Part shown: in pieces, positions 46,673 through 56,434 of the stretch | Numbering within the stretch: position 1 is the stretch's first letter | Layout of the letters: each line of letters begins with the position of its first letter | Assembly (NCBI RefSeq): GCF_018998565.1 | Contig: NZ_JAHNZO010000029.1 | Coordinates: forward strand, 1 to 64,000 | Length of the DNA stretch: 64,000 bases | DNA from: Paenibacillus oleatilyticus | GTDB lineage: Bacteria; Bacillota; Bacilli; Paenibacillales; NBRC-103111 | Reading direction: 5' to 3' | Notes under the pieces: generated by a model | What the model saw: only the letters and a program-made list of their open reading frames with translations | What the model was told of the DNA's origin: nothing | The model's database searches: none | Position numbers and translations under genes: made by a program

Positions 46673-47953
46673 ATGGATCAACAAGCACTTATCGCTATCG
46701 GATTGTTTGCGGTAGCCTACGGTTTTATCGTTTCGGAAAAAATTCACCGGACGATCGTTGCCATGATCGGCGGCATTTTGATGGTCGTGCTGGGGATCGT
46801 CAATCAGGAAACGGCGCTTCATCATATCGATTTCAACACGCTCGGCCTGCTGGTGGGCATGATGATTATTGTCGGCATTACCGCGGAAACGGGATTGTTC
46901 AAATATATTGCCGTCTGGTCGGCCAAAAAGGCGGGCGGTCACCCGGTCCGCATCATGGTCGTGCTCTCGCTGGTCACGGCGATCGGCTCGGCGTTTCTCG
47001 ATAACGTGACGACGGTGCTGCTGATGGTACCGGTAACCTTCAGCATTACGCGGCAGCTGCGAGTGAATCCGGTTCCTTTTCTGATGTCGCAAATTCTCGC
47101 TTGCAATATCGGCGGCACAGCGACGCTGATCGGCGATCCGCCGAACATCATGATCGGCAGCGCGGTGAAAGAACTGACGTTTATGGCCTTCATCAACAAT
47201 TTGGCGCCGATTGCGGCGATCATTCTCGCGATTACCGTACCTTTCTTCGTACTGTTTTACCGCAAACAGATTCGCACGACGGAAGAACTGCGGCTAGGAC
47301 TGATGAAAATGAACGAAAAAGCGGAAATCCGCGATCCGGTGCTGTTGAAAAAATGTCTTGTGGTGCTTGGATTAACCTTGATCGGCTTCTTCGTTCACCA
47401 GATCGTCCATTTGGAATCGGCGACCGTGGCGCTCGCCGGCGCGTTCCTACTTCTGCTGTTGACCGGCGAGCACTTTTTGGAAGAGGCGTTTCAGCGGGTC
47501 GAGTGGACGACGATCTTCTTCTTCGTCGGATTGTTCGTGCTAGTCTCGGGCTTGGTGGAAACCGGCGTGATCGCCGCGTTGGCGAACTATGCCGTCGGGG
47601 TAACGGGCGGCGATGTGACGAAATCGGCGGTCCTGATTCTTTGGCTCAGCGGAATCGCTTCGGCCTTCCTGGATAACATCCCGTTCGTGGCGACGATGAT
47701 TCCGATGATTCAGGAAATGGGCACGATGGGGGTCAGCAATCTGGAGCCGCTTTGGTGGAGTCTTGCGCTCGGGGCTTGTCTCGGGGGGAACGGCTCGCTG
47801 ATCGGCGCGAGCGCGAATCTGATCGTAGCCGGTATGGCGGCAAAGGAAGGGCATCCGATTTCGTTCATGAAATTTTTCGTGATCGCCTTTCCGCTCATGC
47901 TACTTTCGATAGCTGTTGCAAATGTATACGTGTATGTGAGATATTTGATGTAA
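46673..47953 (+). CDS. ArsB/NhaD-family ion transporter
   Basis: A 426-residue ion transporter with 11-13 hydrophobic helices. It shows two copies of the family pattern: SAFLDNVTTVLLMVPVTFSI with GGTATLIGDPPNIMIG in the first half, and SAFLDNIPFVATMIPMI with GGNGSLIGASANLIVAG in the second, as in NhaD-type sodium/proton antiporters and ArsB arsenite exporters. GAGAGAGGATT precedes the ATG at 46673. No ars genes are near, so a sodium- or other ion-exchange role is more likely than arsenite export, but this is inference. It is preceded by a structured leader. Confidence 0.88.
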   Translation: MDQQALIAIGLFAVAYGFIVSEKIHRTIVAMIGGILMVVLGIVNQETALHHIDFNTLGLLVGMMIIVGITAETGLFKYIAVWSAKKAGGHPVRIMVVLSLVTAIGSAFLDNVTTVLLMVPVTFSITRQLRVNPVPFLMSQILACNIGGTATLIGDPPNIMIGSAVKELTFMAFINNLAPIAAIILAITVPFFVLFYRKQIRTTEELRLGLMKMNEKAEIRDPVLLKKCLVVLGLTLIGFFVHQIVHLESATVALAGAFLLLLLTGEHFLEEAFQRVEWTTIFFFVGLFVLVSGLVETGVIAALANYAVGVTGGDVTKSAVLILWLSGIASAFLDNIPFVATMIPMIQEMGTMGVSNLEPLWWSLALGACLGGNGSLIGASANLIVAGMAAKEGHPISFMKFFVIAFPLMLLSIAVANVYVYVRYLM

Positions 47954-47985
47954 CAGCAGTCGGTTAACCGAAGGAGGCTTCGCCT

Positions 47986-48270
47986 ATGCTACACTATGAA
48001 TACGACCGGGAGCTTCTGACCATTGAAGAGCAATCGAACGGACAAGATGTCGAGTTCCGGATGAAGCTCCATCGCCCCGATGCCGGTGTCGAGAAGGCAG
48101 TAAAGCGGATTCGCGATTATTTCGACGATAACGACGTGATCACGGACGTCTTGTTCTATGCCCACGAAGACGCCGAGTATCAATGGATTGTCCGACACGA
48201 CTTCTATGAGGATTTCGTGATCAGCCTGTTCAGGCACCGGCTTGTCCAGCGCATGGCTTGGGAGCAGTAG
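47986..48270 (+). CDS. Small acidic hypothetical protein
   Basis: A 94-residue soluble protein rich in Asp, Glu and aromatic residues, with segments VEKAVKRIRDYFDDNDVITDV and WIVRHDFYEDFVISLFRHRL. It has a perfect AAGGAGG before the ATG and lies 32 bases after the NhaD-type gene and just before the alaS promoter, so I take it as real. I recognise no family. Confidence 0.75.
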   Translation: MLHYEYDRELLTIEEQSNGQDVEFRMKLHRPDAGVEKAVKRIRDYFDDNDVITDVLFYAHEDAEYQWIVRHDFYEDFVISLFRHRLVQRMAWEQ

Positions 48271-48278
48271 ACGTTCTG

Positions 48279-48308
48279 TTGACAAGTCTGCTGCCCGAAA
48301 GCTATAAT
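48279..48308 (+). promoter_or_regulatory. Sigma-A promoter of the alaS T-box leader
   Basis: Perfect TTGACA (48279-48284), 18-base spacer and perfect TATAAT (48303-48308). Transcription would start near 48315 at the beginning of the T-box RNA. Confidence 0.85.
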
Positions 48309-48348
48309 TTTGATAAATAGTGCTTATTTTCAGGCACAGGAAAGCGTT

Positions 48349-48629
48349 GATGAAATTTAAGTACGTCATAGTCCATTAGCCAGAGAGAAGGTTTTGGAAG
48401 CGTCGCGCGGCAAGCTTGCTTGCAGTCTCGCAGCTCCAGCTGGGAAAACCTTTCTAATGAAGGATGACCGAACGCTCATTTCGGAGCGCGGATTCAAAAA
48501 GTCCGCCGGGCGGACCCGTTATCGTCCGGACAGAGGAGATTGTGAAGGCGTATCCATGCAGCCGCACAATAACCAGGGTGGTACCGCGAGCAAATCGTCC
48601 CTGTTTCAGGGGCGTTTTTTTGTATTAAA
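48349..48629 (+). promoter_or_regulatory. T-box leader of alaS, probable Ala (GCT) specifier
   Basis: T-box riboswitch. Parts seen: AGTA motif (48360-48363), stem CATTAG/CTAATG and AAGGTTTT/AAAACCTT around the AGAGAG bulge (48382-48387), GTCAT/ATGAC, and GAAAT/ATTTC below; this places GCT at 48474-48476 in the specifier loop, an alanine codon. The T-box AGGGTGGTACCGCG is at 48575-48588 and the terminator CGTCCCTG/CAGGGGCG plus T at 48597-48622. It fits the alaS gene that follows. Specifier assignment is by eye. Confidence 0.93.
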
Positions 48630-48648
48630 ATGAAGTGTCGGGAGGAAA

Positions 48649-51279
48649 ATGAACCCAATGAAAGCAAGTGAAATTCGCGCAAAATGGTTGAAGTTTTTTG
48701 AAAGCAAAGGACATGCGATCGAGCCCAGCGCTCCGCTCGTGCCGCACAACGATCCGTCGCTGCTGTGGATCAACGCAGGCATGGCGCCGCTGAAGCCGTA
48801 TTTCGACGGCCGCGTCGTCCCGGAAAATCCGCGGATCGCGAACTCGCAGAAGTGCATCCGCACGAACGATATTGAGAACGTCGGCAAAACGCGCCGTCAC
48901 CATACGTTCTTTGAAATGCTCGGCAACTTCTCTATCGGCGATTATTTCAAGGAGGAAGCGATCACCTGGGCTTGGGAGTTTCTGACGAGCCCCGAATGGA
49001 TCGGCTTCGATCCGAACCGGTTGTCTGTCACGGTATATCCCGAGGATACCGAAGCGTTCGAGCTGTGGAATAAAAAGATCGGCTTGCCGGAGGAGCGCAT
49101 CTACAAGCTGCAGGACAATTTCTGGGACATCGGCGAAGGTCCTTGCGGCCCGTGTACGGAAATTTTCTACGACCGCGGCGACAAGTACGGCGATCTCAGC
49201 GATCCCGAGTGCTGGCCGGGCGGAGAGAACGAGCGCTTCCTTGAAGTATGGAATCTTGTCTTCTCGCAGTTTAACCATAACAAGGACGGCAGCTATACGC
49301 CGCTTCCGAACAAAAACATCGATACCGGCGCCGGCCTCGAGCGCTTCGCTTCCATTCTGCAGGATGTCGATTCGAACTTTGATACCGATCTGTTCCAGCC
49401 GATCATTCAAAAGACGGCCCAGCTTGCCGGCGTGACTTACAAGCAAAACGAAGAGTTCGACGTGGCGCTGAAAGTGATCGCGGACCACATCCGTACCGTT
49501 GCCTTCTCCGTCGGCGACGGCGTGCTTCCGTCCAACGAAGGCCGCGGTTATGTCATTCGCCGTTTGCTCCGCCGCGCGGTGCGGTATGGCAAGGTGCTCG
49601 GTATGGACAAGCCGTTCCTGTACACGCTGACGCCAATTGTCGGCGACGTGATGGGCGTCTACTACCCGGAAGTGGTCGAAAAACGCGAATTCATTGAGAA
49701 GATCATCCGCATCGAGGAGGAGCGCTTCCACGAGACGCTGTCCGACGGCCTGGCGATTTTGGCCGAAATGGTCGACAAAGCCCGCAACGAAGGCAGCACG
49801 GTCATCAGCGGTCCGGATGCGTTCAAGCTGTATGACACGTACGGCTTCCCGTTCGATCTGACCGAGGATTTCGCCGCCGAGAAAGGCATGACGGTCGACC
49901 GTGCAGGCTTCGATCAAGCGATGCAGGAGCAGCGCCACCGTGCCCGTGAGGCTCGCAAAGAGACCGACAGCATGAAGGTGCAGGGCGGTCCGCTGGCCGA
50001 TTTCACGGTTAAAAGCGAGTTTGTTGGATATACTGATTTGGTAACTGCTGCTAAAGTGATCGCAGTGGTGCATGAGAACCAGTTCGTTGATCTGGTCGGA
50101 ACGGGCGAGACGTGCCAGGTGATTTTGGACTATACTCCGTTCTATGCCGAAAGCGGCGGTCAGGTCAGCGACCACGGATATATTACTGCAGGCGATACGG
50201 TGCTCAAGGTTGAGGACGTGGGCAAGGCGCCGCACGGACAGCATGTGCATACCGTTGTCGTGGAGGCGGGCGTGCTGCGCAAGGGCGACACCGTTCAAGC
50301 GACGGTAACGCAGGATGTGCGCGAAGATATCATCAAAAATCATACGGCTACCCACCTGCTGCACAAAGCGCTCAAGGAAGTGCTCGGCGAGCACGTGAAC
50401 CAGGCCGGATCGCTTGTTGCGCCTGAGCGCCTGCGCTTCGACTTCTCGCACTTCGGCAGCATTTCGGCCGAAGAGCTGCAGGATATCGAGCAGCGGGTTA
50501 ACGAGCAAATTTGGAAGAGCATCGAAGTCGAGATTTCGCTCAAACCGATTGCCGAAGCCAAGGCCATGGGCGCGATGGCGCTCTTCGGTGAAAAATACGG
50601 CGACATCGTCCGCGTCGTGCAGGTCGGCGGCTACAGCCTGGAGCTGTGCGGCGGCTGCCACGTGCGGAACACGAGCCAGATTGGCTTGTTCAAAATCGTC
50701 AGCGAGTCGGGGATCGGCTCCGGCGTACGGCGGATCGAAGCGACGACGGGCCGGAACGCCTATCAATATTTGGACGGGCAGTTGCAACTGCTGCGCGATG
50801 CCGCAAGTTTGCTGAAATCGAACATCGGCGACGTGCCGAAACGGATCGATGGCTTGTTTGCACAGCTGAAGGAAGTATCGCGCGAGAACGAATCGCTCAA
50901 AGCGAAGCTCAGCGGCATTGAAGCGGGTTCTTTGACCGATCAGGCGAAAACGGTAGACGGCGTAACGGTGCTTGCCGCTCAGGTGAGCGCAGGCGATATG
51001 GAGTCGCTCCGCAATATCGTCGATCAGATGAAGACGAAGCTTGGCTCGGCTGTGATCGTACTCGGAGCGGCTGCAGAGGACAAGGTCAATCTGGTTGCGG
51101 CCGTTACGCCGGATCTGGTGTCGAAGGGCTACCACGCCGGCAAGCTGATCAAGGAAGTCGCTTCCCGCTGCGGCGGCAGCGGCGGAGGACGTCCGGACAT
51201 GGCGCAGGCCGGCGGCAAAGACGCATCCAAGCTGCAAGAAGCGCTGCAAAGCGTGGAACAGCTCGTCGCGGCAAAATAA
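48649..51279 (+). CDS. alaS: Alanyl-tRNA synthetase
   Basis: Class II synthetase with editing. The 876 residues include the catalytic core start [38 protein letters not shown], the editing-domain zinc/active site [11 protein letters not shown] and [13 protein letters not shown], and the C-terminal DHHA1 domain with [17 protein letters not shown]. All parts are complete. GGGAGG precedes two in-frame ATGs (48649 and 48658); spacing does not decide between them. It is controlled by the T-box upstream and begins the alaS-ireB-ruvX order known from Bacillales. Confidence 0.98.
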   Translation: MNPMKASEIRAKWLKFFESKGHAIEPSAPLVPHNDPSLLWINAGMAPLKPYFDGRVVPENPRIANSQKCIRTNDIENVGKTRRHHTFFEMLGNFSIGDYFKEEAITWAWEFLTSPEWIGFDPNRLSVTVYPEDTEAFELWNKKIGLPEERIYKLQDNFWDIGEGPCGPCTEIFYDRGDKYGDLSDPECWPGGENERFLEVWNLVFSQFNHNKDGSYTPLPNKNIDTGAGLERFASILQDVDSNFDTDLFQPIIQKTAQLAGVTYKQNEEFDVALKVIADHIRTVAFSVGDGVLPSNEGRGYVIRRLLRRAVRYGKVLGMDKPFLYTLTPIVGDVMGVYYPEVVEKREFIEKIIRIEEERFHETLSDGLAILAEMVDKARNEGSTVISGPDAFKLYDTYGFPFDLTEDFAAEKGMTVDRAGFDQAMQEQRHRAREARKETDSMKVQGGPLADFTVKSEFVGYTDLVTAAKVIAVVHENQFVDLVGTGETCQVILDYTPFYAESGGQVSDHGYITAGDTVLKVEDVGKAPHGQHVHTVVVEAGVLRKGDTVQATVTQDVREDIIKNHTATHLLHKALKEVLGEHVNQAGSLVAPERLRFDFSHFGSISAEELQDIEQRVNEQIWKSIEVEISLKPIAEAKAMGAMALFGEKYGDIVRVVQVGGYSLELCGGCHVRNTSQIGLFKIVSESGIGSGVRRIEATTGRNAYQYLDGQLQLLRDAASLLKSNIGDVPKRIDGLFAQLKEVSRENESLKAKLSGIEAGSLTDQAKTVDGVTVLAAQVSAGDMESLRNIVDQMKTKLGSAVIVLGAAAEDKVNLVAAVTPDLVSKGYHAGKLIKEVASRCGGSGGGRPDMAQAGGKDASKLQEALQSVEQLVAAK

Positions 51280-51356
51280 TAATTTTGCCGTAAACAGGAA
51301 TTTTTAGGATCGTGGCGAATAAGTCAGTATTGATCAATGCAGGGGGGTGCCTCTAA

Positions 51357-51620
51357 ATGAGTTCGATGGATAAAACGATGAAGTTCAATGTAAAAGCGGA
51401 AGAGATCGAGACCTCGCCCAAAGAAGTCATTCTAGCGGTGTACGATGCGCTGCAGGAGAAGGGGTACAATCCGATCAACCAAATCGTAGGCTACTTGCTC
51501 TCGGGCGACCCGGCTTACATTCCGCGTCACAACAATGCGCGCAGCATCATCCGCAAGCGGGAGCGGGACGAATTGATCGAGGAACTGGTTCGTTCCTACT
51601 TGCAGCACTATAAATCTTAA
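51357..51620 (+). CDS. ireB: IreB family regulatory phosphoprotein
   Basis: An 87-residue protein of the IreB/DUF965 family (YrzL in B. subtilis), substrate of the PASTA kinase in Enterococcus, where it negatively affects cephalosporin resistance. Typical segments are [40 protein letters not shown] and [15 protein letters not shown]. The N-terminal Thr in KTMKF is the likely phosphorylation region by analogy with the Enterococcus protein. It follows alaS as expected. Confidence 0.92.
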   Translation: MSSMDKTMKFNVKAEEIETSPKEVILAVYDALQEKGYNPINQIVGYLLSGDPAYIPRHNNARSIIRKRERDELIEELVRSYLQHYKS

Positions 51621-51647
51621 AAGTCCGGTGAATACAGCGGAGGGGGC

Positions 51648-51757
51648 GGAATCGTTCTGGAGAAGCGTTAGCGGTCGCCTTTGTCTCCGGATTCTAACCT
51701 CTCAAAGGTTATCTGATCTAAGAATCCGGAGACAACAGCGATCGGAAGAATGATTCG
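51648..51757. repeat. Long palindromic intergenic repeat
   Basis: TTGTCTCCGGATTCT (51681-51695) and AGAATCCGGAGACAA (51721-51735) are perfect 15-base inverted arms. The symmetry continues outward imperfectly: GGAATCGTTCT and GCGGTCGC on the left mirror GCGATCG and AGAATGATTC on the right, giving a nearly 110-base palindrome with a 25-base centre. There is no T tract, so it is not a terminator. I see no second copy in this window. Confidence 0.75.
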
Positions 51758-51812
51758 CTCACGCAGCGGCCTTTTATTCACTGGACTTTTAACCGCCAGA
51801 CTGGAGAACCTC

Positions 51813-52235
51813 ATGCGCTTGATGGGACTGGATTACGGGGACAAGACGATCGGCGTCGCCGTCAGTGACGAGCTTGGTTGGACGGCGCAAGGGCTTGAAG
51901 TGATCCGTAGAACGACCGAGGAGCGCGATATGGCCCGCCTTCGGGAGATTATCGCGCAATACGGTGTCACGGAAATCGTCGTAGGCCTGCCGAAAAACAT
52001 GAACAACACGATCGGTCCCCGTGGAGAAATTTGTATTGCATTTTCAGAGCAACTGCATGAAACCCTACAATTGCCGGTGCATTTGTGGGACGAAAGGCTG
52101 ACAACCGCCTCCGCCCAGCGCACGCTGCTGGAGGCGGACGTTAGCCGCAAGAAACGAAAGCAGGTCATCGACAAGATGGCGGCTGCGCTCATTTTGCAAG
52201 GATATATGGATGCCCAATCCAACTCGAAGAGGTGA
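51813..52235 (+). CDS. ruvX: RuvX/YqgF family putative Holliday junction resolvase
   Basis: RNase H-fold nuclease (YrrK in B. subtilis), implicated in junction resolution and in pre-16S rRNA processing. The 140 residues start MRLMGLDYGDKTIGVAVSD with the first catalytic Asp, then VVGLPKNMNNTIGPRG and the motif DERLTTASAQRTLL with the other acids. The ATG at 51813 follows GGAGAACC and gives the family N-terminus; the frame is open further upstream. It is six bases ahead of the DUF1292 gene at 52242. Confidence 0.94.
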   Translation: MRLMGLDYGDKTIGVAVSDELGWTAQGLEVIRRTTEERDMARLREIIAQYGVTEIVVGLPKNMNNTIGPRGEICIAFSEQLHETLQLPVHLWDERLTTASAQRTLLEADVSRKKRKQVIDKMAAALILQGYMDAQSNSKR

Positions 52236-52241
52236 AGAACG

Positions 52242-52568
52242 GTGACAGATAAAGACCAAAATGCCAATCAGGAACAACTGCAGGAAGAGCCCGAAATTAT
52301 TTACATTCCCGATGAAGAAGGTAATGAAGAAGAATTCGAAGTCATCATGAAATTCGATGTGGACGGCTCGGATAAAAAGTATATGATGGTTGTTCCTGTC
52401 GATGCCGACGAGGAATCCGACGAAGTGTACGCGTTCCGCTATGAAGAAGACGGCGACGATCTGCAGCTGTATACGATTGAGGACGAAGAAGAATGGAATA
52501 TCGTGGAGGAAACGTTCAACACGCTGATGGACCAATACGACGACGAGGAAGAAGAATCGTCCAAGTAA
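52242..52568 (+). CDS. DUF1292 protein (YrzB-like)
   Basis: A 108-residue acidic protein of the DUF1292 family, typical in segments IIYIPDEEGNEEEFEVIMKF and YAFRYEEDGDDLQLYTIEDE followed by EWNIVEETFNTLMDQY. The start is a GTG close to the ruvX stop. Its function is unknown; in Bacillales it always follows ireB-ruvX. A second, divergent copy lies 57 bases downstream. Confidence 0.9.
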   Translation: MTDKDQNANQEQLQEEPEIIYIPDEEGNEEEFEVIMKFDVDGSDKKYMMVVPVDADEESDEVYAFRYEEDGDDLQLYTIEDEEEWNIVEETFNTLMDQYDDEEEESSK

Positions 52569-52625
52569 GACGGCGCCCGGTCTCCCGTCCGGGAGGCTGG
52601 CCGTTTGCATAAGGAGGCTGGAACG

Positions 52626-52934
52626 TTGAACCCGAATATGGAAGCGACGCCGACCCGTCAGTTGCGGGAAACGTTCGGAGATGATATTATTTTGTATGAC
52701 GAAGAGCAGGAATCCGTCGTCTATCGTATCGTCTCCGAATTGATCCTGGGCGATCAAGGGTACGCGATGCTTGAAAAAGCGAAGCCGGGCAAGGAAGACG
52801 AACCGGAAATTTACCGTGTGACACGGAAAGATGACGGGGAGCTTGAGCTTGAAACGATCGAAGACGACGATGAATGGGAAAACGTCTCCGAGCTTTTCGA
52901 CGAGTTGACTTTTCCGGCTGACGAACAGTTGTAA
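52626..52934 (+). CDS. Second DUF1292 protein
   Basis: A 102-residue paralogue of its neighbour: RETFGDDIILYDEEQESVVY, YRVTRKDDGELELETIEDDD and EWENVSELFDELTF follow the same order of acidic strands and the closing helix. The start is a TTG eight bases after a perfect AAGGAGG; the frame is open slightly further upstream. The pair probably arose by tandem duplication. Function unknown. mltG follows 85 bases later. Confidence 0.88.
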   Translation: MNPNMEATPTRQLRETFGDDIILYDEEQESVVYRIVSELILGDQGYAMLEKAKPGKEDEPEIYRVTRKDDGELELETIEDDDEWENVSELFDELTFPADEQL

Positions 52935-53019
52935 TGTACAACTTTTTTCTTAAGGAAGCCTGAGCGGAGATGATCCGCTCTTTTTCGTTTGTTTGCGGAG
53001 ATGTAAAAGGAGCGGCGCC

Positions 53020-54078
53020 GTGAAACGGGTATGGATTTGGGGAACAATAGGAATTGTTGCAATAGTGGCCGGAGCCGGGACAGGGTTCGGTTGGTATGTC
53101 ACCCGCTCGCTTCAGCCGATGCCGGCTGCGGAGACGGAGCAGCGCATCTCGCTGCCGCCGGGTGCCGGGACAGGGCAGCTCGCGGGCGAGCTGGAGAGCA
53201 AGGGCGTTATTCGCAGCGCCCGCGTCTTTACGTGGTACTTGAAATACAAGCAGGAAGGCGGCCGCTTCCAAGCAGGCGAGTACGCCATGAAGCCGGGGCT
53301 GTCGCCGGACGAGATCATCGAGCACTTGAATCGGGGTGACACGGTGAAGGAAGCCGGCATCCGCCTGACGGTGCCTGAGGGCTTTACCGTGCGTCAGATC
53401 GTGGAAAAGCTGCAGCAGCAGGAAGGCGTTGACCCGCAGCAGTTCATGAATCTTGTACAAGGCTACAAGGGGCCGGAAGGCTCCGCAGCGGCGCAAATTC
53501 CGGCCGACACGTCCTTGCGGTCCCGTCTCGAAGGATATTTGTTCCCGGAAACGTACGAATGGAAAAAGGGTACGAGTCCGCAAGAGATGATCGAGACGAT
53601 GACGCAGGAGCTCGACAAGAAGCTCGGGCAGCTGCCGCAGGATTGGAAGCAGACATTGGCCCGGCGCGGCTTGTCCGTGCACCAGATGTTGACGCTGGCT
53701 TCGCTCATCGAACGCGAGGTTGTTGTCGAGGACGAGCGCGCGCTGGTTAGCGGCGTGATTCATAACCGCTTAAAGCAAGGGATGCCGCTGCAGATCGATG
53801 CAACCGTGCAGTATTTGTTCGACAAGCCGAAGGAACGGCTGTTCGAGAAGGATTTGCAGATCCAAAGTCCTTATAATACGTATTTGAATAAAGGGCTGCC
53901 GCCCGGACCGATTGCAAGTCCGAGCCTCGCCTCGATCAAAGCGGCGATTTATCCGGCAGATACCAAATATTTGTTTTATGTTACCAAAAAGGACGGAAGC
54001 AAAGCGCATTTGTTTGCGGAAACGTTCGAGCAGCATAAGAAGAATATTGCGGAGAGCGCCAAGAGCGCCAAGCCGTAG
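53020..54078 (+). CDS. mltG: Endolytic murein transglycosylase MltG
   Basis: Membrane-anchored lytic transglycosylase that cleaves nascent glycan strands and may set their length. The 352 residues have one N-terminal helix (about 5-25), a LysM-like domain (about 35-110, ISLPPGAGTGQLAGELESKG) and the catalytic domain with LASLIEREVVVEDERALVSG (the conserved Glu) and YLFPETYEW, ITVQ-type DATVQYL, PYNTYLNKGLPPGPI. The start is a GTG after AAAGGAGCGG. YrrL is the B. subtilis homologue in this place. Confidence 0.95.
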   Translation: MKRVWIWGTIGIVAIVAGAGTGFGWYVTRSLQPMPAAETEQRISLPPGAGTGQLAGELESKGVIRSARVFTWYLKYKQEGGRFQAGEYAMKPGLSPDEIIEHLNRGDTVKEAGIRLTVPEGFTVRQIVEKLQQQEGVDPQQFMNLVQGYKGPEGSAAAQIPADTSLRSRLEGYLFPETYEWKKGTSPQEMIETMTQELDKKLGQLPQDWKQTLARRGLSVHQMLTLASLIEREVVVEDERALVSGVIHNRLKQGMPLQIDATVQYLFDKPKERLFEKDLQIQSPYNTYLNKGLPPGPIASPSLASIKAAIYPADTKYLFYVTKKDGSKAHLFAETFEQHKKNIAESAKSAKP

Positions 54079-54110
54079 GTTTACAATGTGAGGAGAAGGT
54101 GAGCAGGCAG

Positions 54111-55052
54111 ATGAAAAAACCGGAACTGTTGATTTCGGCCGGATCATCCGCAGAAGCGAAGCGGTATATCGAGGCAGGGGCGGACGCTGTCCTCGTAGGC
54201 GAGCACCGGTTCGGCTTGCGGCTGCCGGGGGAAGTAACGGCGGAAGAACTGGCCTCGCTCGTTTCATGGGCGCATGAACACGGAGCGAAAGTATACGCAG
54301 CCGTCAACAATATTATGGACAACGACTTGCTGCCCGAGCTGGAAAAATATGTAGGACAGCTGCAGCAAGCTGGCGTCGACGGCATCGTCTTCGGCGATCC
54401 GGCCGTGCTGATGGCGGTTCGCAGCTTCGCACCCGGCATGCGTTTGCATTGGAATGCGGAGATGACCTCCACCAACTATGCGACGGCCAGCTATTGGGCA
54501 AGCAAAGGGGCGGCCCGCATGGTGCTGGCCCGCGAGCTGAACTTGGAGGAGACGCTGGAAATTGCGCGTCAGCTTGACGGCTCGATGGAAGTGGAAGTGC
54601 AGGTGCACGGCATTACGAATATATATCATTCGAAGCGGAGCCTGCTGACCAATTACAAGGAGCACCAAGGGCGTCCGCAAGAGCTTGAAAAGCTGGAGCT
54701 TGATAAAGAGGAAGGGTTGTTCCTGATTGAGCAGGAGCGGCCGAACGAACGCTATCCGATCTACGAGGATGCGAACGGCACACATATTATGAGCTCGGAC
54801 GACATCTGTGTGCTGGACAGCTTGCACGAACTGATGGAAGGCGGCATCGACAGCTTTAAGCTGGAGGCGCTGCTGAAATCGCCGGAGTACAATGAAGCGG
54901 TTGTGCGCGGTTACCGGCAGGCGATAGATGCGTATATGGCGAATCCGGAGGAATACGAGTTTCAAGAGGAATGGCTCGATCCCATCCGCGCGCTGCAGGA
55001 TGAACGCCGCGAGCTGACGTACGGCTTCTTTTTCAAAGAGCAGGTTTATTAA
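54111..55052 (+). CDS. U32 family protein, TrhP1-like (YrrN)
   Basis: A 313-residue peptidase-U32-like protein beginning MKKPELLISAGSSAEAKRYI and ADAVLVGEHRFGLRLPGEV. In B. subtilis the pair YrrN/YrrO (TrhP1/TrhP2) is needed for prephenate-dependent 5-hydroxylation of uridine-34 in tRNA. This member has only one cysteine, whereas its neighbour carries the cysteine cluster of the family, so it is probably the helper subunit. The ATG at 54111 gives the family N-terminus; a GTG at 54099 is also possible. It is 33 bases before the partner gene. Confidence 0.9.
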   Translation: MKKPELLISAGSSAEAKRYIEAGADAVLVGEHRFGLRLPGEVTAEELASLVSWAHEHGAKVYAAVNNIMDNDLLPELEKYVGQLQQAGVDGIVFGDPAVLMAVRSFAPGMRLHWNAEMTSTNYATASYWASKGAARMVLARELNLEETLEIARQLDGSMEVEVQVHGITNIYHSKRSLLTNYKEHQGRPQELEKLELDKEEGLFLIEQERPNERYPIYEDANGTHIMSSDDICVLDSLHELMEGGIDSFKLEALLKSPEYNEAVVRGYRQAIDAYMANPEEYEFQEEWLDPIRALQDERRELTYGFFFKEQVY

Positions 55053-55085
55053 TACGATTCGAAGCTATAAGCGAGGTGGAATAAA

Positions 55086-56375
55086 ATGACATTGTTGAAG
55101 CAAGAGCTGCTCGGCAAGCGAGTGCGGTTCGAGAAGCCCGAGCTGCTCGCGCCGGCCGGAAGCTTGGAAAAGCTGAAATTCGCCGTTCATTACGGGGCGG
55201 ATGCGGTCTATATCGGCGGGCAGCAATACGGCCTCAGGTCGAACGCGGACAACTTCACCTTCGAGGAAATGCGCGAAGGAGTCGAGTTTGCGGAGAAGTA
55301 CGGCGCCAAAGTATTCGTCGCTACGAATATTTATGCCCACAATGAAGATTTGTCGGGTTTGGAAGATTATCTTCGCGGCATTCAGGATGCAGGCGTGCAT
55401 GCGATCATCGTGGCGGACCCGATCATTATCGAGACGTGCAAGCGCGCGGCACCGAAGCTGGAAATTCACCTGAGCACCCAGCAGTCCACCATGAACCGGC
55501 AAGCCGTGCAGTTCTGGAAAGAAGAAGGCATCGACCGGGTCGTGCTTGCCCGTGAGGCTACCATGGAAGAAATCGTCGAGATCAAGACGCATGTCGATAT
55601 GGAGATCGAAGTGTTCGTTCACGGGGCGATGTGCAGCTCCTATTCGGGACGGTGCGTACTGTCGAACCATTTCACGGACCGCGACTCGAACCGCGGCGGC
55701 TGTTCGCAATCCTGCCGCTGGAAATATGATCTGTTTACTACCGAGGAAGAGCTGAACGGACCGCAGATCGGCATCAAGGAAATTCCGCTGTTCCAAACGG
55801 GCGACAATCCGTTTTCGATGAGCTCGAAGGATCTGTGCATGATCGAGCACGTTCCGGAGCTGATTCGCGCCGGCGTCGACAGCTTCAAAATCGAAGGCCG
55901 CATGAAAAGCGTGCACTATGTCGCTACGGTCGTCAATGCGTACCGTCAGGCGATTGATGCGTATTTTGCCGATCCCGAACATTATGAAATGAAGCCGGAA
56001 TGGCTGTACGAGATTCAGAAGGCGGCTAACCGTCCACTCAATACCGGATTTTTCTACGACCGTCCGGGGCACGAGGACCACATCTTCGAGCCCGAGGACA
56101 AAGCGGCTCCGTACGATTTTGTCGGCGTTGTGATGGGGTATGACGAAGCGACGCAGACCGCGCTCATCCAGCAGCGGAACCATTTTAAGCCGGGGCAGGA
56201 AGTGGAGTTCTTCGGTCCGAAGGGCACGTTCTTCAAGCAGACGGTGGGCGAGCTGCACGATGAAGAGGGCAAAGCGCTCGACGCTGCGCGGCATCCGCTG
56301 CAGCTCATCCGGATGAAAGTGGAACAGCCGGTCCGTCCGTTTGATATGATGCGCAAAAAAATGAGAAATTCGTAA
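55086..56375 (+). CDS. U32 family tRNA-hydroxylation protein, TrhP2-like (YrrO)
   Basis: Second U32 protein, 429 residues, probably the Fe-S bearing part of the tRNA uridine-5-oxyacetic/5-hydroxy pathway. The U32 core (about 18-330) has LLAPAGSLEKLKFAVHYGAD, VHGAMCSSYSGRCVLSNHF and GGCSQSCRW, the four cysteines being candidate cluster ligands, and SSKDLCMIEHVPELI. A C-terminal beta-barrel domain (about 340-420) follows. GCGAGGTGG precedes the ATG. Family and pairing are clear; the exact chemistry is inferred from the B. subtilis and E. coli homologues. Confidence 0.92.
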   Translation: MTLLKQELLGKRVRFEKPELLAPAGSLEKLKFAVHYGADAVYIGGQQYGLRSNADNFTFEEMREGVEFAEKYGAKVFVATNIYAHNEDLSGLEDYLRGIQDAGVHAIIVADPIIIETCKRAAPKLEIHLSTQQSTMNRQAVQFWKEEGIDRVVLAREATMEEIVEIKTHVDMEIEVFVHGAMCSSYSGRCVLSNHFTDRDSNRGGCSQSCRWKYDLFTTEEELNGPQIGIKEIPLFQTGDNPFSMSSKDLCMIEHVPELIRAGVDSFKIEGRMKSVHYVATVVNAYRQAIDAYFADPEHYEMKPEWLYEIQKAANRPLNTGFFYDRPGHEDHIFEPEDKAAPYDFVGVVMGYDEATQTALIQQRNHFKPGQEVEFFGPKGTFFKQTVGELHDEEGKALDAARHPLQLIRMKVEQPVRPFDMMRKKMRNS

Positions 56376-56406
56376 ATGGCCGCGGCATAACCGCCGCTTG
56401 ACGACG

Positions 56407-56434
56407 CTCCGTCCCTTAGGGACGGGGCTTTTTT
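56407..56434 (+). terminator. Terminator after U32 pair
   Basis: GCTCCGTCCC (56406-56415) pairs with GGGACGGGGC (56419-56428), then six T. It ends the alaS-to-U32 series. Confidence 0.85.

Noticed and set aside
48625-51249. An 874-codon reverse frame opposite alaS
   Set aside because: It mirrors a certain gene in a GC-rich codon pattern, has no ribosome site and no recognisable protein features.
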